DNA of 64,000 bases from Crossiella sp. S99.2 (lineage in GTDB: Bacteria; Actinomycetota; Actinomycetes; Mycobacteriales; Pseudonocardiaceae). The notes beneath the pieces are model-generated. The model was not told the DNA's origin. It worked only from the letters and a program-made list of their open reading frames with translations, and did no database searches. This document shows, piece by piece, positions 26,887 to 39,340 of the stretch (position 1 is its first letter; every line of letters begins with the position of its first letter). Made by a program: the position numbers and the translations under genes. The stretch covers positions 806,001 to 870,000 of the forward strand of contig NZ_JALMDK010000001.1 in the NCBI RefSeq assembly GCF_023094165.1. Direction: 5' to 3'.

Positions 26887-28653
26887 CTACGGGGCGATCG
26901 GCGGGAGCAGTCCGGGGCCGCTCAAGCTCTCCAGACCGGCGCCCGCCGGGCCGCCGTAGACCCGGTTGCCGCCCTCGCGCTTGGCGCAGTACATCGCCGA
27001 GTCCGCTCTGGACAGGGCCTGGCCTGGGCTTTCCTGCGGGAACACGGCGACGACGCCAATGGAGAGGGTGACCCCGCGGGACAGGTGCACGGGCAGCCGG
27101 TCGACCGCGTCCACCGCGCGGTTGAGCGCGGCCTCCGCGGCCGAGATCGGGGCGCCGGGCAGCAGCACCACGAACTCGTCGCCGCCGTAGCGGGCCACCA
27201 GGTCGTCCCCGCGCAGCGCGTCCCGGATGGTGCTGGCCACCGCGCGCAGCACGTCATCGCCCTCGGCGTGCGAGTGCCGGTCGTTGACGCCCTTGAACCC
27301 GTCCAGGTCGATCAGCGCCACCGACAGCGGGTAGGCGCCGGGCGCGTTGAACAGGGTGTCCATCCGCTCGTCCAGCGCGCGCCGGTTCGGCAGGCCGGTC
27401 AGCGGGTCCTGCAGCGCCTGCTGGGCCATGGCGCCGTGCTTGCGGGTCAGCCGCTCGTGGTCCAGGCGGGTGCGCAGGGTGGACTCACGGGTGCGGGCCA
27501 GTCCCCACAGCTCGTTCTCCAGCTCGTTGGCGTACTCCGAGAGCGCGGTGTTGGTGGCCCGGCTGTCCGGCCCGGACAACCGGGCGAACTCGCGCACCAG
27601 GCACAGCCGCAGCGAGGGCTCGGAGCTGTCGTGCTCCAGCTGCATGCGCACCTTGGTCAGCGCGGACAGCGCCTCCTCATGCCGGTCGCCCTCGGCGAGG
27701 CAGCGGGCCAGCGCGATCGAGGTCATGATCATCTCGGGTGGGTACATGGCCTGGTCGAGCAGGTCCTTGAGCCCCTCCACGTGTTCCATCCCCGGCCGGG
27801 CCAGCGCGTGCGCGGCGCCGAGCACCGGCACCTGGGCGGCCGCGGGCAGATCGGTGCGGCGCGGGAACAGCGACTCCCGCCACGGGCCCTCCACGGCGAC
27901 CGCTATGGCCGAGGCGGTGGCGAAACGGTCCAGCGCCGCCTCGTCCCGGTCCACCCGCTCCAGCCGCAGGCCCCAGCCCAGCTGCAGCCGGACCCGGTTG
28001 ATCAGGTGCACCGCGATGTCGTGCGGGCCACCGGAGTGCCGGATGTGCTGGTTGGCCTTGGCCAGTTCCTGGTCGGCCATGTCGTAGACGCCGAGCTGGG
28101 TGAGCACCAGGCCGATGTCGACCAGCGCGGAGACCAGCAGCCGGTCCCAGGCGCGGCGCGGTAACAGCGCGTCCGGGGCGGGTTCGTCGTCCAGCATGGC
28201 CAGCGCCTTGGCGATGGAGGACAGCGCCGCGTCCTCGCGGTCGGCCATCAGCGCGCGGCGGCCGGACAACGCGTGCGCGTCGGCCTCCAGCACCAGCAGA
28301 CCGTGCCTGCGGGTGTGCGCGATCATCTCCTCCAGCAGCGGTTCCGCGTCATCGGCGATGCTGGGGGTGACCAGGCGGACCACCGCGGCACAGCGCAGGA
28401 TCTCGCCGACCATCCAGGGTTCGCCGCGCCGCTGCGCCTCGGTGAGCAGCTCGTCGGTCTCCTCGGCGGCGTTGAGCTGGATGCCCAGCTCGCTGTTCTG
28501 CGCCACCGCGGCCAGTTCGCGGGCACGCCCCACCAACCACGCTTCGGATAGTTCAGACCGCGTGGGCAAGGGGCCGTCCCGCCTGTCGACCGTTTCCGAG
28601 GACAGTGGCGCACACCCCCTTACTGACGTGTCGCATAGCCGCCGGTTGTCCAC
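26887..28653 (-). CDS. GGDEF domain protein (putative diguanylate cyclase) with helical N-terminal domain
   Basis: The C-terminal about 170 residues are a GGDEF domain: DPLTGLPNRRALDERM, then ALIDLDGFKGVND and the active site YGGDEFVVLLPG. An RxxD inhibitory site (RGDD) lies five residues before GGDEF, so product inhibition is expected. The large N-terminal part is all-helical with TPR-like repeats and no membrane helix, so the protein is cytosolic. The start is uncertain: GTG 28653 has GGGGAGGG 13 bases upstream, and later TTG/GTG codons (28569, 28533) are possible. The frame stays open into the tRNA-Gln gene, so the start must lie downstream of it. Confidence 0.85.
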   Translation of the reverse strand: MDNRRLCDTSVRGCAPLSSETVDRRDGPLPTRSELSEAWLVGRARELAAVAQNSELGIQLNAAEETDELLTEAQRRGEPWMVGEILRCAAVVRLVTPSIADDAEPLLEEMIAHTRRHGLLVLEADAHALSGRRALMADREDAALSSIAKALAMLDDEPAPDALLPRRAWDRLLVSALVDIGLVLTQLGVYDMADQELAKANQHIRHSGGPHDIAVHLINRVRLQLGWGLRLERVDRDEAALDRFATASAIAVAVEGPWRESLFPRRTDLPAAAQVPVLGAAHALARPGMEHVEGLKDLLDQAMYPPEMIMTSIALARCLAEGDRHEEALSALTKVRMQLEHDSSEPSLRLCLVREFARLSGPDSRATNTALSEYANELENELWGLARTRESTLRTRLDHERLTRKHGAMAQQALQDPLTGLPNRRALDERMDTLFNAPGAYPLSVALIDLDGFKGVNDRHSHAEGDDVLRAVASTIRDALRGDDLVARYGGDEFVVLLPGAPISAAEAALNRAVDAVDRLPVHLSRGVTLSIGVVAVFPQESPGQALSRADSAMYCAKREGGNRVYGGPAGAGLESLSGPGLLPPIAP

Positions 28654-28686
28654 CGTTCGGGTTGGACCCTCCCCGAGTCCGCACCG

Positions 28687-28757
28687 CTCCGCCGCCAGGA
28701 TTCGAACCTGGACCATCGGAACCAAAATCCGAGGTGCTGCCGTTACACCACGGCGGA
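28687..28757 (-). tRNA. tRNA-Gln (anticodon TTG)
   Basis: Read on the minus strand, the 7-bp acceptor TCCGCCG/CGGCGGA encloses a normal D-arm (TGGTGTAACGGCAGCA) and the anticodon arm TCGGA-TTTTGGT-TCCGA with anticodon TTG. The T-arm is CCAGG-TTCGAAT-CCTGG. CCA is not encoded. An AT-rich TATGTAACGAT about 33-43 bases upstream may supply the -10 box. Confidence 0.95.
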
Positions 28758-28896
28758 TCACGGACACCGGCTGCGCGTCCGCCCGGACATCGTTACATAT
28801 CCGGGCACCGGGCAGTGACATCCGGCCGGGTTTGCCATGTTTGAACGTCGCCCTGGCGACTTTCGGCCGGTTCGGTCCTGCCGGTCGCCGCGCTGG

Positions 28897-30090
28897 TCAG
28901 GACGGGCGCAGCCCCGGCAGCCGGGTGAGAAAAGCGCTGATCATCTGCTCGTAACCGGCCGGATTCAGGTTCCACGCGGCCACGTGGTCGGCGCCGGGCA
29001 CCTCCTCGTACTGCACCGGCCAGGCCAGTCGCCGGGACTGCTCGGCCAGGTCACGGCTGGCCTGGACCGGCACCGTGCCGTCGGCCGAACCGTGGATGAC
29101 CAGGGTGGGCGGCTTGGCCGCCGGTGGGCGCTCGATCAGCTCCAGGCGGTCGAAGTCGATGCCGGAGCGCCAGCTGGACACCGTGGTCGCGATGGGGGTC
29201 AGGAACTTCGGCAGACCACGTTCACCGGCCTGCCAGTCAAGGGTCTTCTTCCAGCTCAGCACGGGTGCGTCCAGCACGACCGCGGCCACGCCCCATGCCA
29301 GTTCGGAGCGGGCCAGGAGCTGGCCGATGATCGCCCCGCCCATCGAGTAACCGAACAACACCACCTTGCGGGCGCCGCTCTGCACCGCGAACCGCACCGC
29401 GGCTTCCGCGTCCCGCCATTCTGTGTCACCCAGGTGATACAGCCCATCGGGTGAAATTGGCGCGCCTTTGTCATTGCGGTAAGTAACCGAAAGGTTTGTG
29501 TATCCGAGTTTCCGGATCGCCGGGATCATCCGCAGCGTCTCGTCCCGGCTGGCGCCCCGCCCGTGCACCTGCACCACCCACACCCCGGTGTCCTTGCCGG
29601 TCTCCGGCCGCACCAGCCAGGCGGGCATCGGGCCCAGCTCGGAGGGGATGGGCACCTCGGTGAAGTCCAGGCCGTGCGCTCGCTTCGGATCGCCGTCGAA
29701 CACGTCGTTGTCGAAGCGCACCTTGGTCCCGGCGGTCACCGTGCCGGCCCCGACCAACTGGCGCTCCACCTGCTCGCCGGAACGGCGCACCACCTCCCCG
29801 ACCCGGGTCGCGCCACCCGGCCAGACCAGGGTGAACGTGCCCGGCTGGCGGGAGTTCTCGCTGTCCTCCAGGGTCACCGTGCCGGTGCTGGTGGCCACCA
29901 CCAGGTCCCGGAACTGCGGTTCACCCGAGTAGGGGACAAGCAACTCCCCGCTGTAGTACCAGCCGACGCCGCCCGCGCCGAGGGTCAGCACCACCAGGGT
30001 GGCCACCACCGCGGCGACGATCCGCCGTCCGGTGCGGCGGGGCCGCGCGGGCGCGGCGGGCGGGTCGATCCGGACCGAGGTGTTCTCCAC
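28897..30090 (-). CDS. Membrane-anchored alpha/beta hydrolase
   Basis: This 397-residue protein starts at GTG 30090 behind AGGAC. A basic N-terminus (PRRTGRR) precedes one membrane helix (about 23-46), so the catalytic domain is outside the cell or membrane-tethered. The domain shows an HGRGASRD oxyanion region, the nucleophile elbow GYSMGG (Ser249), an Asp in GSADGTVP and a His in PGADHVAAW. It resembles the prolyl-oligopeptidase/dienelactone-hydrolase-like group. The substrate is unknown. Confidence 0.85.
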   Translation of the reverse strand: MENTSVRIDPPAAPARPRRTGRRIVAAVVATLVVLTLGAGGVGWYYSGELLVPYSGEPQFRDLVVATSTGTVTLEDSENSRQPGTFTLVWPGGATRVGEVVRRSGEQVERQLVGAGTVTAGTKVRFDNDVFDGDPKRAHGLDFTEVPIPSELGPMPAWLVRPETGKDTGVWVVQVHGRGASRDETLRMIPAIRKLGYTNLSVTYRNDKGAPISPDGLYHLGDTEWRDAEAAVRFAVQSGARKVVLFGYSMGGAIIGQLLARSELAWGVAAVVLDAPVLSWKKTLDWQAGERGLPKFLTPIATTVSSWRSGIDFDRLELIERPPAAKPPTLVIHGSADGTVPVQASRDLAEQSRRLAWPVQYEEVPGADHVAAWNLNPAGYEQMISAFLTRLPGLRPS

Positions 30091-30225
30091 CAGCGCATTG
30101 TCCTGATCATGTCCAGCGGGCGCCGCCCAGGTGGCCCGGAGGTCAGCTCCGGGTGAACCGACACGCCCGGGGAAACCGAAACGCCGAGACCTGCGCCACG
30201 GGGTCTGGCGAGTTGGGCTTACCTT

Positions 30226-30256
30226 ACTTACGCTTGCGTAAGTTACGGTGCCGTAA
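30226..30256. promoter_or_regulatory. Twin palindromic operators upstream of the desaturase
   Basis: ACTTACGC-TT-GCGTAAGT (30226-30243) is a perfect palindrome. TTACGG-TG-CCGTAA (30243-30256) is a second with the same TTACG half-sites. Their centres are 15 bp apart. They sit 54 bases before the desaturase start. This form suits a TetR-type lipid regulator; the TetR gene at 31372 is the nearest candidate. Confidence 0.7.
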
Positions 30257-30309
30257 GTTGGACCGAGACCAGCCTCGACCTTCCCCCACATCGCTGAGGT
30301 AGCTATCGA

Positions 30310-31275
30310 ATGACGACCACTGTCGAGACTCCCGCTCCCACCGAGGAGACCCCGCGCGGCCCCAAGCCCATGCTGGGCGAGCCGCGCTCCACCACCGCGC
30401 ACATCACCATCTGCGCCTTCGTGATCATCCCGACCCTGGTGCTGATCGCGGCGGTGCCGCTGGCCTGGGGGTGGGGGCTTAGCTGGGTGGACATCGGCCT
30501 CGCCGTGTTCTTCTACTACCTGTCCGGGCTCGGTGTGACCATCGGCTTCCACCGGCACTTCACGCACGGCTCGTTCAAGGCCAAGCGCCCGGTCCGGATC
30601 GGGCTGGCGGTGGCCGGGATGATGGCCGTGCAGGGCTCGATCCTGCACTGGGTGGCCGACCACCGGCGGCACCACGCCTTCTCCGACAAGGAGGGCGACC
30701 CGCACTCGCCGTGGCTGCACGGCACCACGCCGTGGGGGCTGACCAAGGGCTTCTGGCACGCGCACATGGGCTGGACGCTCAACCGGGACAAGACCAACGC
30801 CGAGCGCTTCGCCCCCGACCTGCTGGCCGACAACGACATCAAGCTGGTCGACAAGTACTTCTCGCTGTTCACCGTGGCCACCTTCGTGCTGCCCGGTGTG
30901 CTCGGCGGCCTGATCACCTGGTCCTGGTGGGGCGCGCTGACCGCGTTCTTCTGGGCGGGCATCGTCCGGGTGGGCTTCCTGCACCACGTCACCTGGTCGA
31001 CCAACTCGATCTGTCACTTGATCGGCGACCGCCCGTTCAAGTCCAAGGACAAGGCGGCCAACTTCTGGCCGCTGGCGATCCTGAGCTTCGGCGAGTCCTG
31101 GCACAACCTGCACCACGCCGACCCGACCAGCGCCCGCCACGGCGTCAAGCGCTGGCAGCTGGACACCTCGGCCCGGATCATCTGGATCTTCGAGAAGTTC
31201 GGCTGGGTGCACTCGGTTCGCTGGCCGAGCGAGCAGCGACTCGCCCGCATTACGGTCACCGAGGCGGCGCACTGA
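30310..31275 (+). CDS. Acyl-CoA delta-9 desaturase (membrane fatty acid desaturase)
   Basis: This di-iron membrane desaturase has 321 residues. The three histidine boxes are complete: HRHFTH (81-86), HRRHH (118-122) and HNLHH (265-269). Hydrophobic helices lie at about 33-55, 58-78, 98-114, 186-205 and 207-225. The layout matches the stearoyl-CoA desaturase class that introduces a cis double bond and adjusts membrane fluidity. GAGG precedes the ATG. The twin operators upstream suggest control by a lipid-sensing repressor. Confidence 0.93.
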   Translation: MTTTVETPAPTEETPRGPKPMLGEPRSTTAHITICAFVIIPTLVLIAAVPLAWGWGLSWVDIGLAVFFYYLSGLGVTIGFHRHFTHGSFKAKRPVRIGLAVAGMMAVQGSILHWVADHRRHHAFSDKEGDPHSPWLHGTTPWGLTKGFWHAHMGWTLNRDKTNAERFAPDLLADNDIKLVDKYFSLFTVATFVLPGVLGGLITWSWWGALTAFFWAGIVRVGFLHHVTWSTNSICHLIGDRPFKSKDKAANFWPLAILSFGESWHNLHHADPTSARHGVKRWQLDTSARIIWIFEKFGWVHSVRWPSEQRLARITVTEAAH

Positions 31276-31297
31276 ATTACCGGCAGTTTTCGCTTCG

Positions 31298-31332
31298 GCG
31301 GCCCAGTTCACGTGCGGCGTGAGCTGGGCCGC
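31298..31332 (+). terminator. Terminator after the desaturase
   Basis: Fourteen-base arms at 31298-31311 and 31319-31332 pair with one G-T wobble around a 7-base loop. No U-run follows. It separates the desaturase from the TetR gene. Confidence 0.6.
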
Positions 31333-31371
31333 TGGCATATTGCGGTAGGAAAAGCATCTAGGGTGGGGGAG

Positions 31372-32043
31372 ATGGCAGCACGACGACGCGAGCGGGCGCA
31401 GAGCGAAGTCGCCGCAGCGCGCCCGCCAGTGCCGCGGGTGCGCATGACCGGCAAGGAGCGGCGGCAGCAGCTCCTCGACGTCGGGCGGGCGCTGTTCGCC
31501 GAGAAGGGCTACGACGCGGCCAGCATCGAGGAGATCGCGCACCGGGCCGGCGTGTCCAAGCCCGTGGTCTACGAGCACTTCGGCGGCAAAGAGGGCCTCT
31601 ACGCGGTGGTCGTGGACCGCGAGATGGACCTGCTGCTGGAAGGTGTCATCAGCGCCCTCTCCGGCGCCACCCACCCCCGTGATCTGCTGGAACGGGCCGC
31701 CACCGCGTTGCTGGACTACATCGAGGAGTCCGCCGACGGCTTCCGGATCCTGGTCCGCGACTCGCCGGTGGCCAGTGCGACCGGCAGCTTCTCCAGCCTG
31801 CTCAACGACATCGCCAGCCAGGTCGAGCACATCCTCGGGCTGCAGTTCTCCTCCCGCGGCTACGACCCCAAGCTGGCCGGGCTCTACGCGCAGGCGCTGG
31901 TGGGCATGGTCGCGCTCACCGGGCAGTGGTGGCTGGAGGTGCGCAAGCCCAAGAAGGAAGAGGTGGCCGCGCACCTGGTCAACCTGTCCTGGAAGGGTTT
32001 GTCACACCTGGATCCGGCGCCCAAGCTGCGCATCTCTCGATAA
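31372..32043 (+). CDS. TetR-family regulator
   Basis: The product is 223 residues with a basic N-terminal extension. The helix-turn-helix is IEEIAHRAGVSKPVVYEHF (about 62-80). It starts at ATG 31372, with TAGGGT (31359-31364) 7 bases before it and a GGGGGAG that could also serve as RBS. Its position before mfd matches Rv1019 in M. tuberculosis. It resembles FasR/DesT-like lipid regulators and lies directly after the desaturase, which makes regulation of that gene plausible but unproven. Confidence 0.88.
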   Translation: MAARRRERAQSEVAAARPPVPRVRMTGKERRQQLLDVGRALFAEKGYDAASIEEIAHRAGVSKPVVYEHFGGKEGLYAVVVDREMDLLLEGVISALSGATHPRDLLERAATALLDYIEESADGFRILVRDSPVASATGSFSSLLNDIASQVEHILGLQFSSRGYDPKLAGLYAQALVGMVALTGQWWLEVRKPKKEEVAAHLVNLSWKGLSHLDPAPKLRISR

Positions 32044-32052
32044 CTTGACCGG

Positions 32053-33270
32053 GTGCTCGCACCCCTGCGGTATCCCGCCTTCCGGCTGCTGACCGTAGGC
32101 CGGGTGATCACTCAGCTGGGTGATTCCGTCGCCACCATCGCGCTGGCCTTCGCCGTGCTCGACCTGACCGGCTCGGTGATCACGCTCGGGCTGGTGGTCG
32201 GTCTGCGTTCGATCATGGCCGTGCTCTCCCTGCTCTTCGGCGGGGTGATCGCGGACCGGCTGCCCCGGCACCTGGTGCTGGTGGGCAGCAGCGCGGTGAG
32301 CACGCTCAGCCAGGCCGCGCTCGCCACCCTGGTGCTCACCGGCACCGCGACCGTGCCGGCGGTGGCCGTGCTGGCCGCGATCAACGGCACCGCGGTCGCC
32401 TTCTCCTGGCCGGCCTCGGCCGCGATCACCCCGCAGACCGCGCCGGCGGAGACCTGGCAGCAGGCCAACGCGCTGGTCCGGCTGGGCATCAGCGGCGGCA
32501 AGATCGTCGGCGCCTCGGTGGGCGGGCTGCTGGTGGCGGTGGTCGGACCCGGCTGGGGGCTGGCGCTGGACGCGCTGACCTTCGCGGTGGCCGGACTGTG
32601 CTTCCTGCTGATCCGGCTGCCCAAGGCCGAGCCCAGCGCCGAGCGCACCACCATGGTCCGGGAGCTGATCGACGGGTGGCGCGAGTTCGTCTCCCGGCGC
32701 TGGGTGTGGGTGGTCGTGGTCGCGTTCATGTTCCTCAACGCGGCCACGGTCGGCGTGCTGCAGGTGCTCGGCCCGGCAGTGGCTGATCAGAGCATCGGCC
32801 GCTCCGCCTGGGGACTGGTGCTGGCCGCGCAGACCGCGGGCATGGCGGTGGGCGCGGTGATCGCGATGCGGTTGCGGGTGCGCAGGCTGTTGCTGGTCGG
32901 CTGCGTGTGCATGCTGCTGGACGCGGTGCTGCCGCTGACCATGGCGATCAGCCCGCAGACCTGGACCCTGGTGCTGATGGCCTTCCTGGCCGGGATCGGG
33001 CTGGAGCAGTTCGGGGTGGCCTGGGAGACCTCGATGCAGCAGCACATCCCGGCCGACCGGCTGGCCAGGGTGTACTCCTACGACGCGATCGGGTCCTTCC
33101 TCGCGGTGCCGGTCGGCGAGATCGCGATCGGCCCGGCCGCGCACGCGTTCGGGGTCACCGAGACCCTCTACGCCGCGGCCGGGGTGATCGCGCTGGCCAC
33201 ACTGTTCATGCTGGCCAGCCGTAGTGTGCGCCGGCTGGAGAACACCTCGCCCGCGCTCAGCGGCGGGTGA
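32053..33270 (+). CDS. MFS exporter (EntS/MFS_3-like)
   Basis: This 405-residue major facilitator has about 12 hydrophobic segments. The loop motif after TM2 (FGGVIADRLPRH) is present, as is the repeated equivalent after the central loop. The sequence resembles the EntS-like efflux group. It starts at GTG 32053, 9 bases after the TetR stop, so the two form an operon. The 3' end overlaps the convergent sugar dehydrogenase gene by 14 bases. The substrate is unknown. Confidence 0.87.
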   Translation: MLAPLRYPAFRLLTVGRVITQLGDSVATIALAFAVLDLTGSVITLGLVVGLRSIMAVLSLLFGGVIADRLPRHLVLVGSSAVSTLSQAALATLVLTGTATVPAVAVLAAINGTAVAFSWPASAAITPQTAPAETWQQANALVRLGISGGKIVGASVGGLLVAVVGPGWGLALDALTFAVAGLCFLLIRLPKAEPSAERTTMVRELIDGWREFVSRRWVWVVVVAFMFLNAATVGVLQVLGPAVADQSIGRSAWGLVLAAQTAGMAVGAVIAMRLRVRRLLLVGCVCMLLDAVLPLTMAISPQTWTLVLMAFLAGIGLEQFGVAWETSMQQHIPADRLARVYSYDAIGSFLAVPVGEIAIGPAAHAFGVTETLYAAAGVIALATLFMLASRSVRRLENTSPALSGG

Positions 33271-34429
33271 TCCGCAGCAGCTTGTCCCCGGTGCCGTTGG
33301 AGGTGGTCACATACAGCGCGCCGTCCGGGCCGCGGCGGGCCGCGCGCAGCCTGCCGTGCGTGTCGTCCAGCTCCCTTGGCGCCGAGACCGACTTCACCGC
33401 GCCGGTCTCGTCCAGGCTGAGCAGCAACAGCTTGCTGCCCTTCAACGTGGTCATGGCCAGCATGCCGTCCAGCTCGCCCCAGTTCGCGCCGCTGAGGAAG
33501 TCCACCGCGCACACCGCCTCGGTGGAGGAGCCCGAACTCCACACCGCGGGCACCGCGTCCGGGAACCGCTCGGTATCGGTCATCGGCACGCTCTCGTCGT
33601 AGCTGGTCACCGTGCCGCCCTGGGCCGGGTCCCAGCCGTAGTTGGCGCCGGCCTTGAGCAGGTTCACCTCGTCGTCGCGGGTCGGCCCGTGCTCGGCGGC
33701 GAAGACCTGGTCCCCGCCCGGCCGGACCGCCAGGCCCTGCACGTTGCGGTGGCCGAGGGTGTAGATCAGCCGCTCCCGCGCGTCGCCGGAGCTGGCGAAC
33801 GGGTTGCCCGGCGCGGGCGCCCCGGTGTTCAGGTCGATCCGCAGCACCTTGCCGCCCAGCCCGTGCCGGTCCTGCGCGGCCGCGGCCTGCGCCGCGTCCC
33901 CGGTGCCGACCAGCAGCGCGCCGTCCGGGGCCAGCTGCAGCCGGCAACCGGAATGCCGTCCGCTGCTCACCGGCAACCCGGCCAGCAGCGGGTTCGGGCT
34001 CTTGGTCGCGCTGCGGCCGTCCGCGGCCAGCGTCCAGGTGACCAGCCGGACGTCGATGGGCCGGTCGTCCTGCTGGTAGGTCTGGCAGGTGGTGAACTTG
34101 CGGCTGGTGGCGAAGTCCGGGTGCACCACCAGGCCCATCAGCCCGCCTTCCCCGCGCACCAGCACGTCGGTGAAGTCCGCGCGCACCTCGGTCACGCTCG
34201 CCCCCGGCCTGGACCCGGACAGCAGGGCCAGCCGACCAGGCCGCTGGCTGACGAGCACCTGCCCGTCCGGCAGGAAGCCGATCTCCCAGCCGTGCGTGAG
34301 CTTGTCGGTGACCACCTCCACCGCCAGGCTGGGCGAGGGACTCGTGGACGGCGCGCTGCCGCCCACCCCGCCCGCGCAGCCCGCTGTGAGCAGGACCGAC
34401 AACCCGATGATCGCGACCCGCGAGTTCAT
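33257..34429 (-). CDS. PQQ-type glucose/sorbosone dehydrogenase-like lipoprotein
   Basis: This 390-residue lipoprotein has a lipobox-like LTAGC (Cys18) after a short hydrophobic signal, then a Ser/Pro linker. The mature part is a six-bladed beta-propeller of the soluble aldose dehydrogenase (YliI/GSDH) family: WEIGFLPDGQVLVSQRPGRL, the GGLMGLVVHPDF segment, SSGRHSGCRLQLAPDG and GHRNVQGLAVRP. Such enzymes use PQQ; whether this strain makes PQQ is not visible here. Confidence 0.87.
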   Translation of the reverse strand: MNSRVAIIGLSVLLTAGCAGGVGGSAPSTSPSPSLAVEVVTDKLTHGWEIGFLPDGQVLVSQRPGRLALLSGSRPGASVTEVRADFTDVLVRGEGGLMGLVVHPDFATSRKFTTCQTYQQDDRPIDVRLVTWTLAADGRSATKSPNPLLAGLPVSSGRHSGCRLQLAPDGALLVGTGDAAQAAAAQDRHGLGGKVLRIDLNTGAPAPGNPFASSGDARERLIYTLGHRNVQGLAVRPGGDQVFAAEHGPTRDDEVNLLKAGANYGWDPAQGGTVTSYDESVPMTDTERFPDAVPAVWSSGSSTEAVCAVDFLSGANWGELDGMLAMTTLKGSKLLLLSLDETGAVKSVSAPRELDDTHGRLRAARRGPDGALYVTTSNGTGDKLLRITRR

Positions 34430-34531
34430 GTTCTCCAGAGTGCGGCATCTGATGTGGTCTCGCCGTGAATGTCCGGATCACCGGCGGAATTCGGTAGGGC
34501 GCAACGAGCCTCGCGTGGCACGCTGCGCGGG

Positions 34532-35380
34532 ATGACAGCCACGTTCGTGCTCGTGCACGGTGCCAACGCCAACTCCTTCAGCTGGTCCGCGGTGCAGCGG
34601 GAACTCACGCTGCGCGGCCACCGATCCCTCGCCGTCGACCTGCCCGGACACGGCTTCCAGGCCGGGTTCAGCCCCGCCTACCAGTCACCCCAGGACCTGG
34701 ACGCGTTCGCCGCGGCCCCCTCCACGGTGGCCGCGGCCACGCTGGCCGACTACGTCGAGCACACCGTGGCCGTGGTGCGCCGGGCTGCCGAGCACGGGCC
34801 GGTGATCCTGGTCGGGCACAGCCTCGGCGGGTTCACCCTGGGCGGGGTGGGCAACGCGATCCCGGACCTGCTGCACCGGATCGTCTACATCGCCGCCTGG
34901 TGCTGCACCCGGCCGGTCCTCGACTACGTGACCGCGCCGGAGTACACCGAGGGCATGGCGATGGCCACCGGCCAGGCGCTGGTGGTGGCCGATCCGATGC
35001 GGGCCGGGCTGGTCCGGATGAACTGGCGCACCGGCGATCCGGCCCGGCTGGCCCTCGTGCACGAGGCCATGTTCGCCGAGGGCACCGAGGCCGAGTTCCT
35101 GGCCGCGATCAACACCCTGGACCCGGACGAGTCGGTGCACATCACCCAGGGCGACACCAGCCTGGACCCGGCGCGCTGGGGCCGGGTGCCGCGCAGCTAT
35201 GTCCGGCTGGCCGGGGACCGGCTGCTGCCGCCGGCCTGGCAGGACCTGCTCATCGCGGACGCGGACGCGGCCAACCCGGAGCACCCCTTCGACGTGCACA
35301 CCGTGGCGAGCAGCCACCTCGGCTTCCTGGCCCGCCCGGCCGCGGTGGTGGACATCCTGGACGCACTGGCCCCGCGATGA
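34532..35380 (+). CDS. Alpha/beta hydrolase (esterase/EST-like)
   Basis: This 282-residue cytosolic hydrolase has [14 protein letters not shown] (oxyanion), the elbow VGHSLGGF (Ser97), and a C-terminal His in [12 protein letters not shown]. It belongs to the plant-esterase-like group that includes salicylate esterases. No strong RBS precedes ATG 34532. Its stop overlaps the start of a small membrane protein gene (ATGA). Confidence 0.85.
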   Translation: MTATFVLVHGANANSFSWSAVQRELTLRGHRSLAVDLPGHGFQAGFSPAYQSPQDLDAFAAAPSTVAAATLADYVEHTVAVVRRAAEHGPVILVGHSLGGFTLGGVGNAIPDLLHRIVYIAAWCCTRPVLDYVTAPEYTEGMAMATGQALVVADPMRAGLVRMNWRTGDPARLALVHEAMFAEGTEAEFLAAINTLDPDESVHITQGDTSLDPARWGRVPRSYVRLAGDRLLPPAWQDLLIADADAANPEHPFDVHTVASSHLGFLARPAAVVDILDALAPR

Positions 35381-35592
35381 GCCTGGCGGGGAACGTGAAG
35401 CGGATCGGGTGCTCGCTCGTGCACCGCTGGCACCGGATCCCGGTGCTGGTGGCGGTGCTCGCGGTCAGCTTCTGGCTCAACGAGTTCCACTGGGGCTGGT
35501 TCAACCCCGGCCTGCTCATCGCCATCGCGGTGGCGCCGGGACTGCTCGACTGGTGGGTCGCGGGCGACGAGCGCGCGGCCGACGTAGGCTGA
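35377..35592 (+). CDS. Small 71-residue membrane protein
   Basis: The start overlaps the preceding hydrolase stop by four bases. The peptide has a basic N-terminus ([13 protein letters not shown]), a helix ([14 protein letters not shown]), a Trp-rich turn ([10 protein letters not shown]) and a second helix. The family is not recognised. Its last codons contain the TAGGCT box that probably drives mfd. Confidence 0.65.
   Translation: MSLAGNVKRIGCSLVHRWHRIPVLVAVLAVSFWLNEFHWGWFNPGLLIAIAVAPGLLDWWVAGDERAADVG
35585..35590 (+). promoter_or_regulatory. -10 box upstream of mfd
   Basis: TAGGCT occurs inside the 3' end of the preceding small gene. Transcription from here would give mfd a leader of about 75 bases carrying a GAGGGGA ribosome binding site (35654-35660). 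Confidence 0.45.
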
Positions 35593-35672
35593 CTGACGAG
35601 ACCCCTCTCCGGGGCAACATCCCGGGCAGAGGTCTGTCTCGCGTTCGAACACCGAGGGGATCGCACTCCGTC

Positions 35673-39287
<3,615 letters not shown>

Positions 39288-39340
39288 TGGGCAAGACTCG
39301 TGACGACCTGCGCCACCCGATCGTGAGAAGGTACGGAGCT

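Noticed and set aside
28687..28821. Extension of the GGDEF gene upstream through the tRNA-Gln locus
   Set aside because: The frame stays open across the tRNA, but a coding start there would overlap a perfect tRNA on the same strand.
30091..31974. A large N-terminal extension (about 630 residues) of the membrane-anchored hydrolase running antisense through the desaturase and TetR genes
   Set aside because: The real start is GTG 30090 with an RBS just before the membrane helix. The extension is antisense to well-supported genes.
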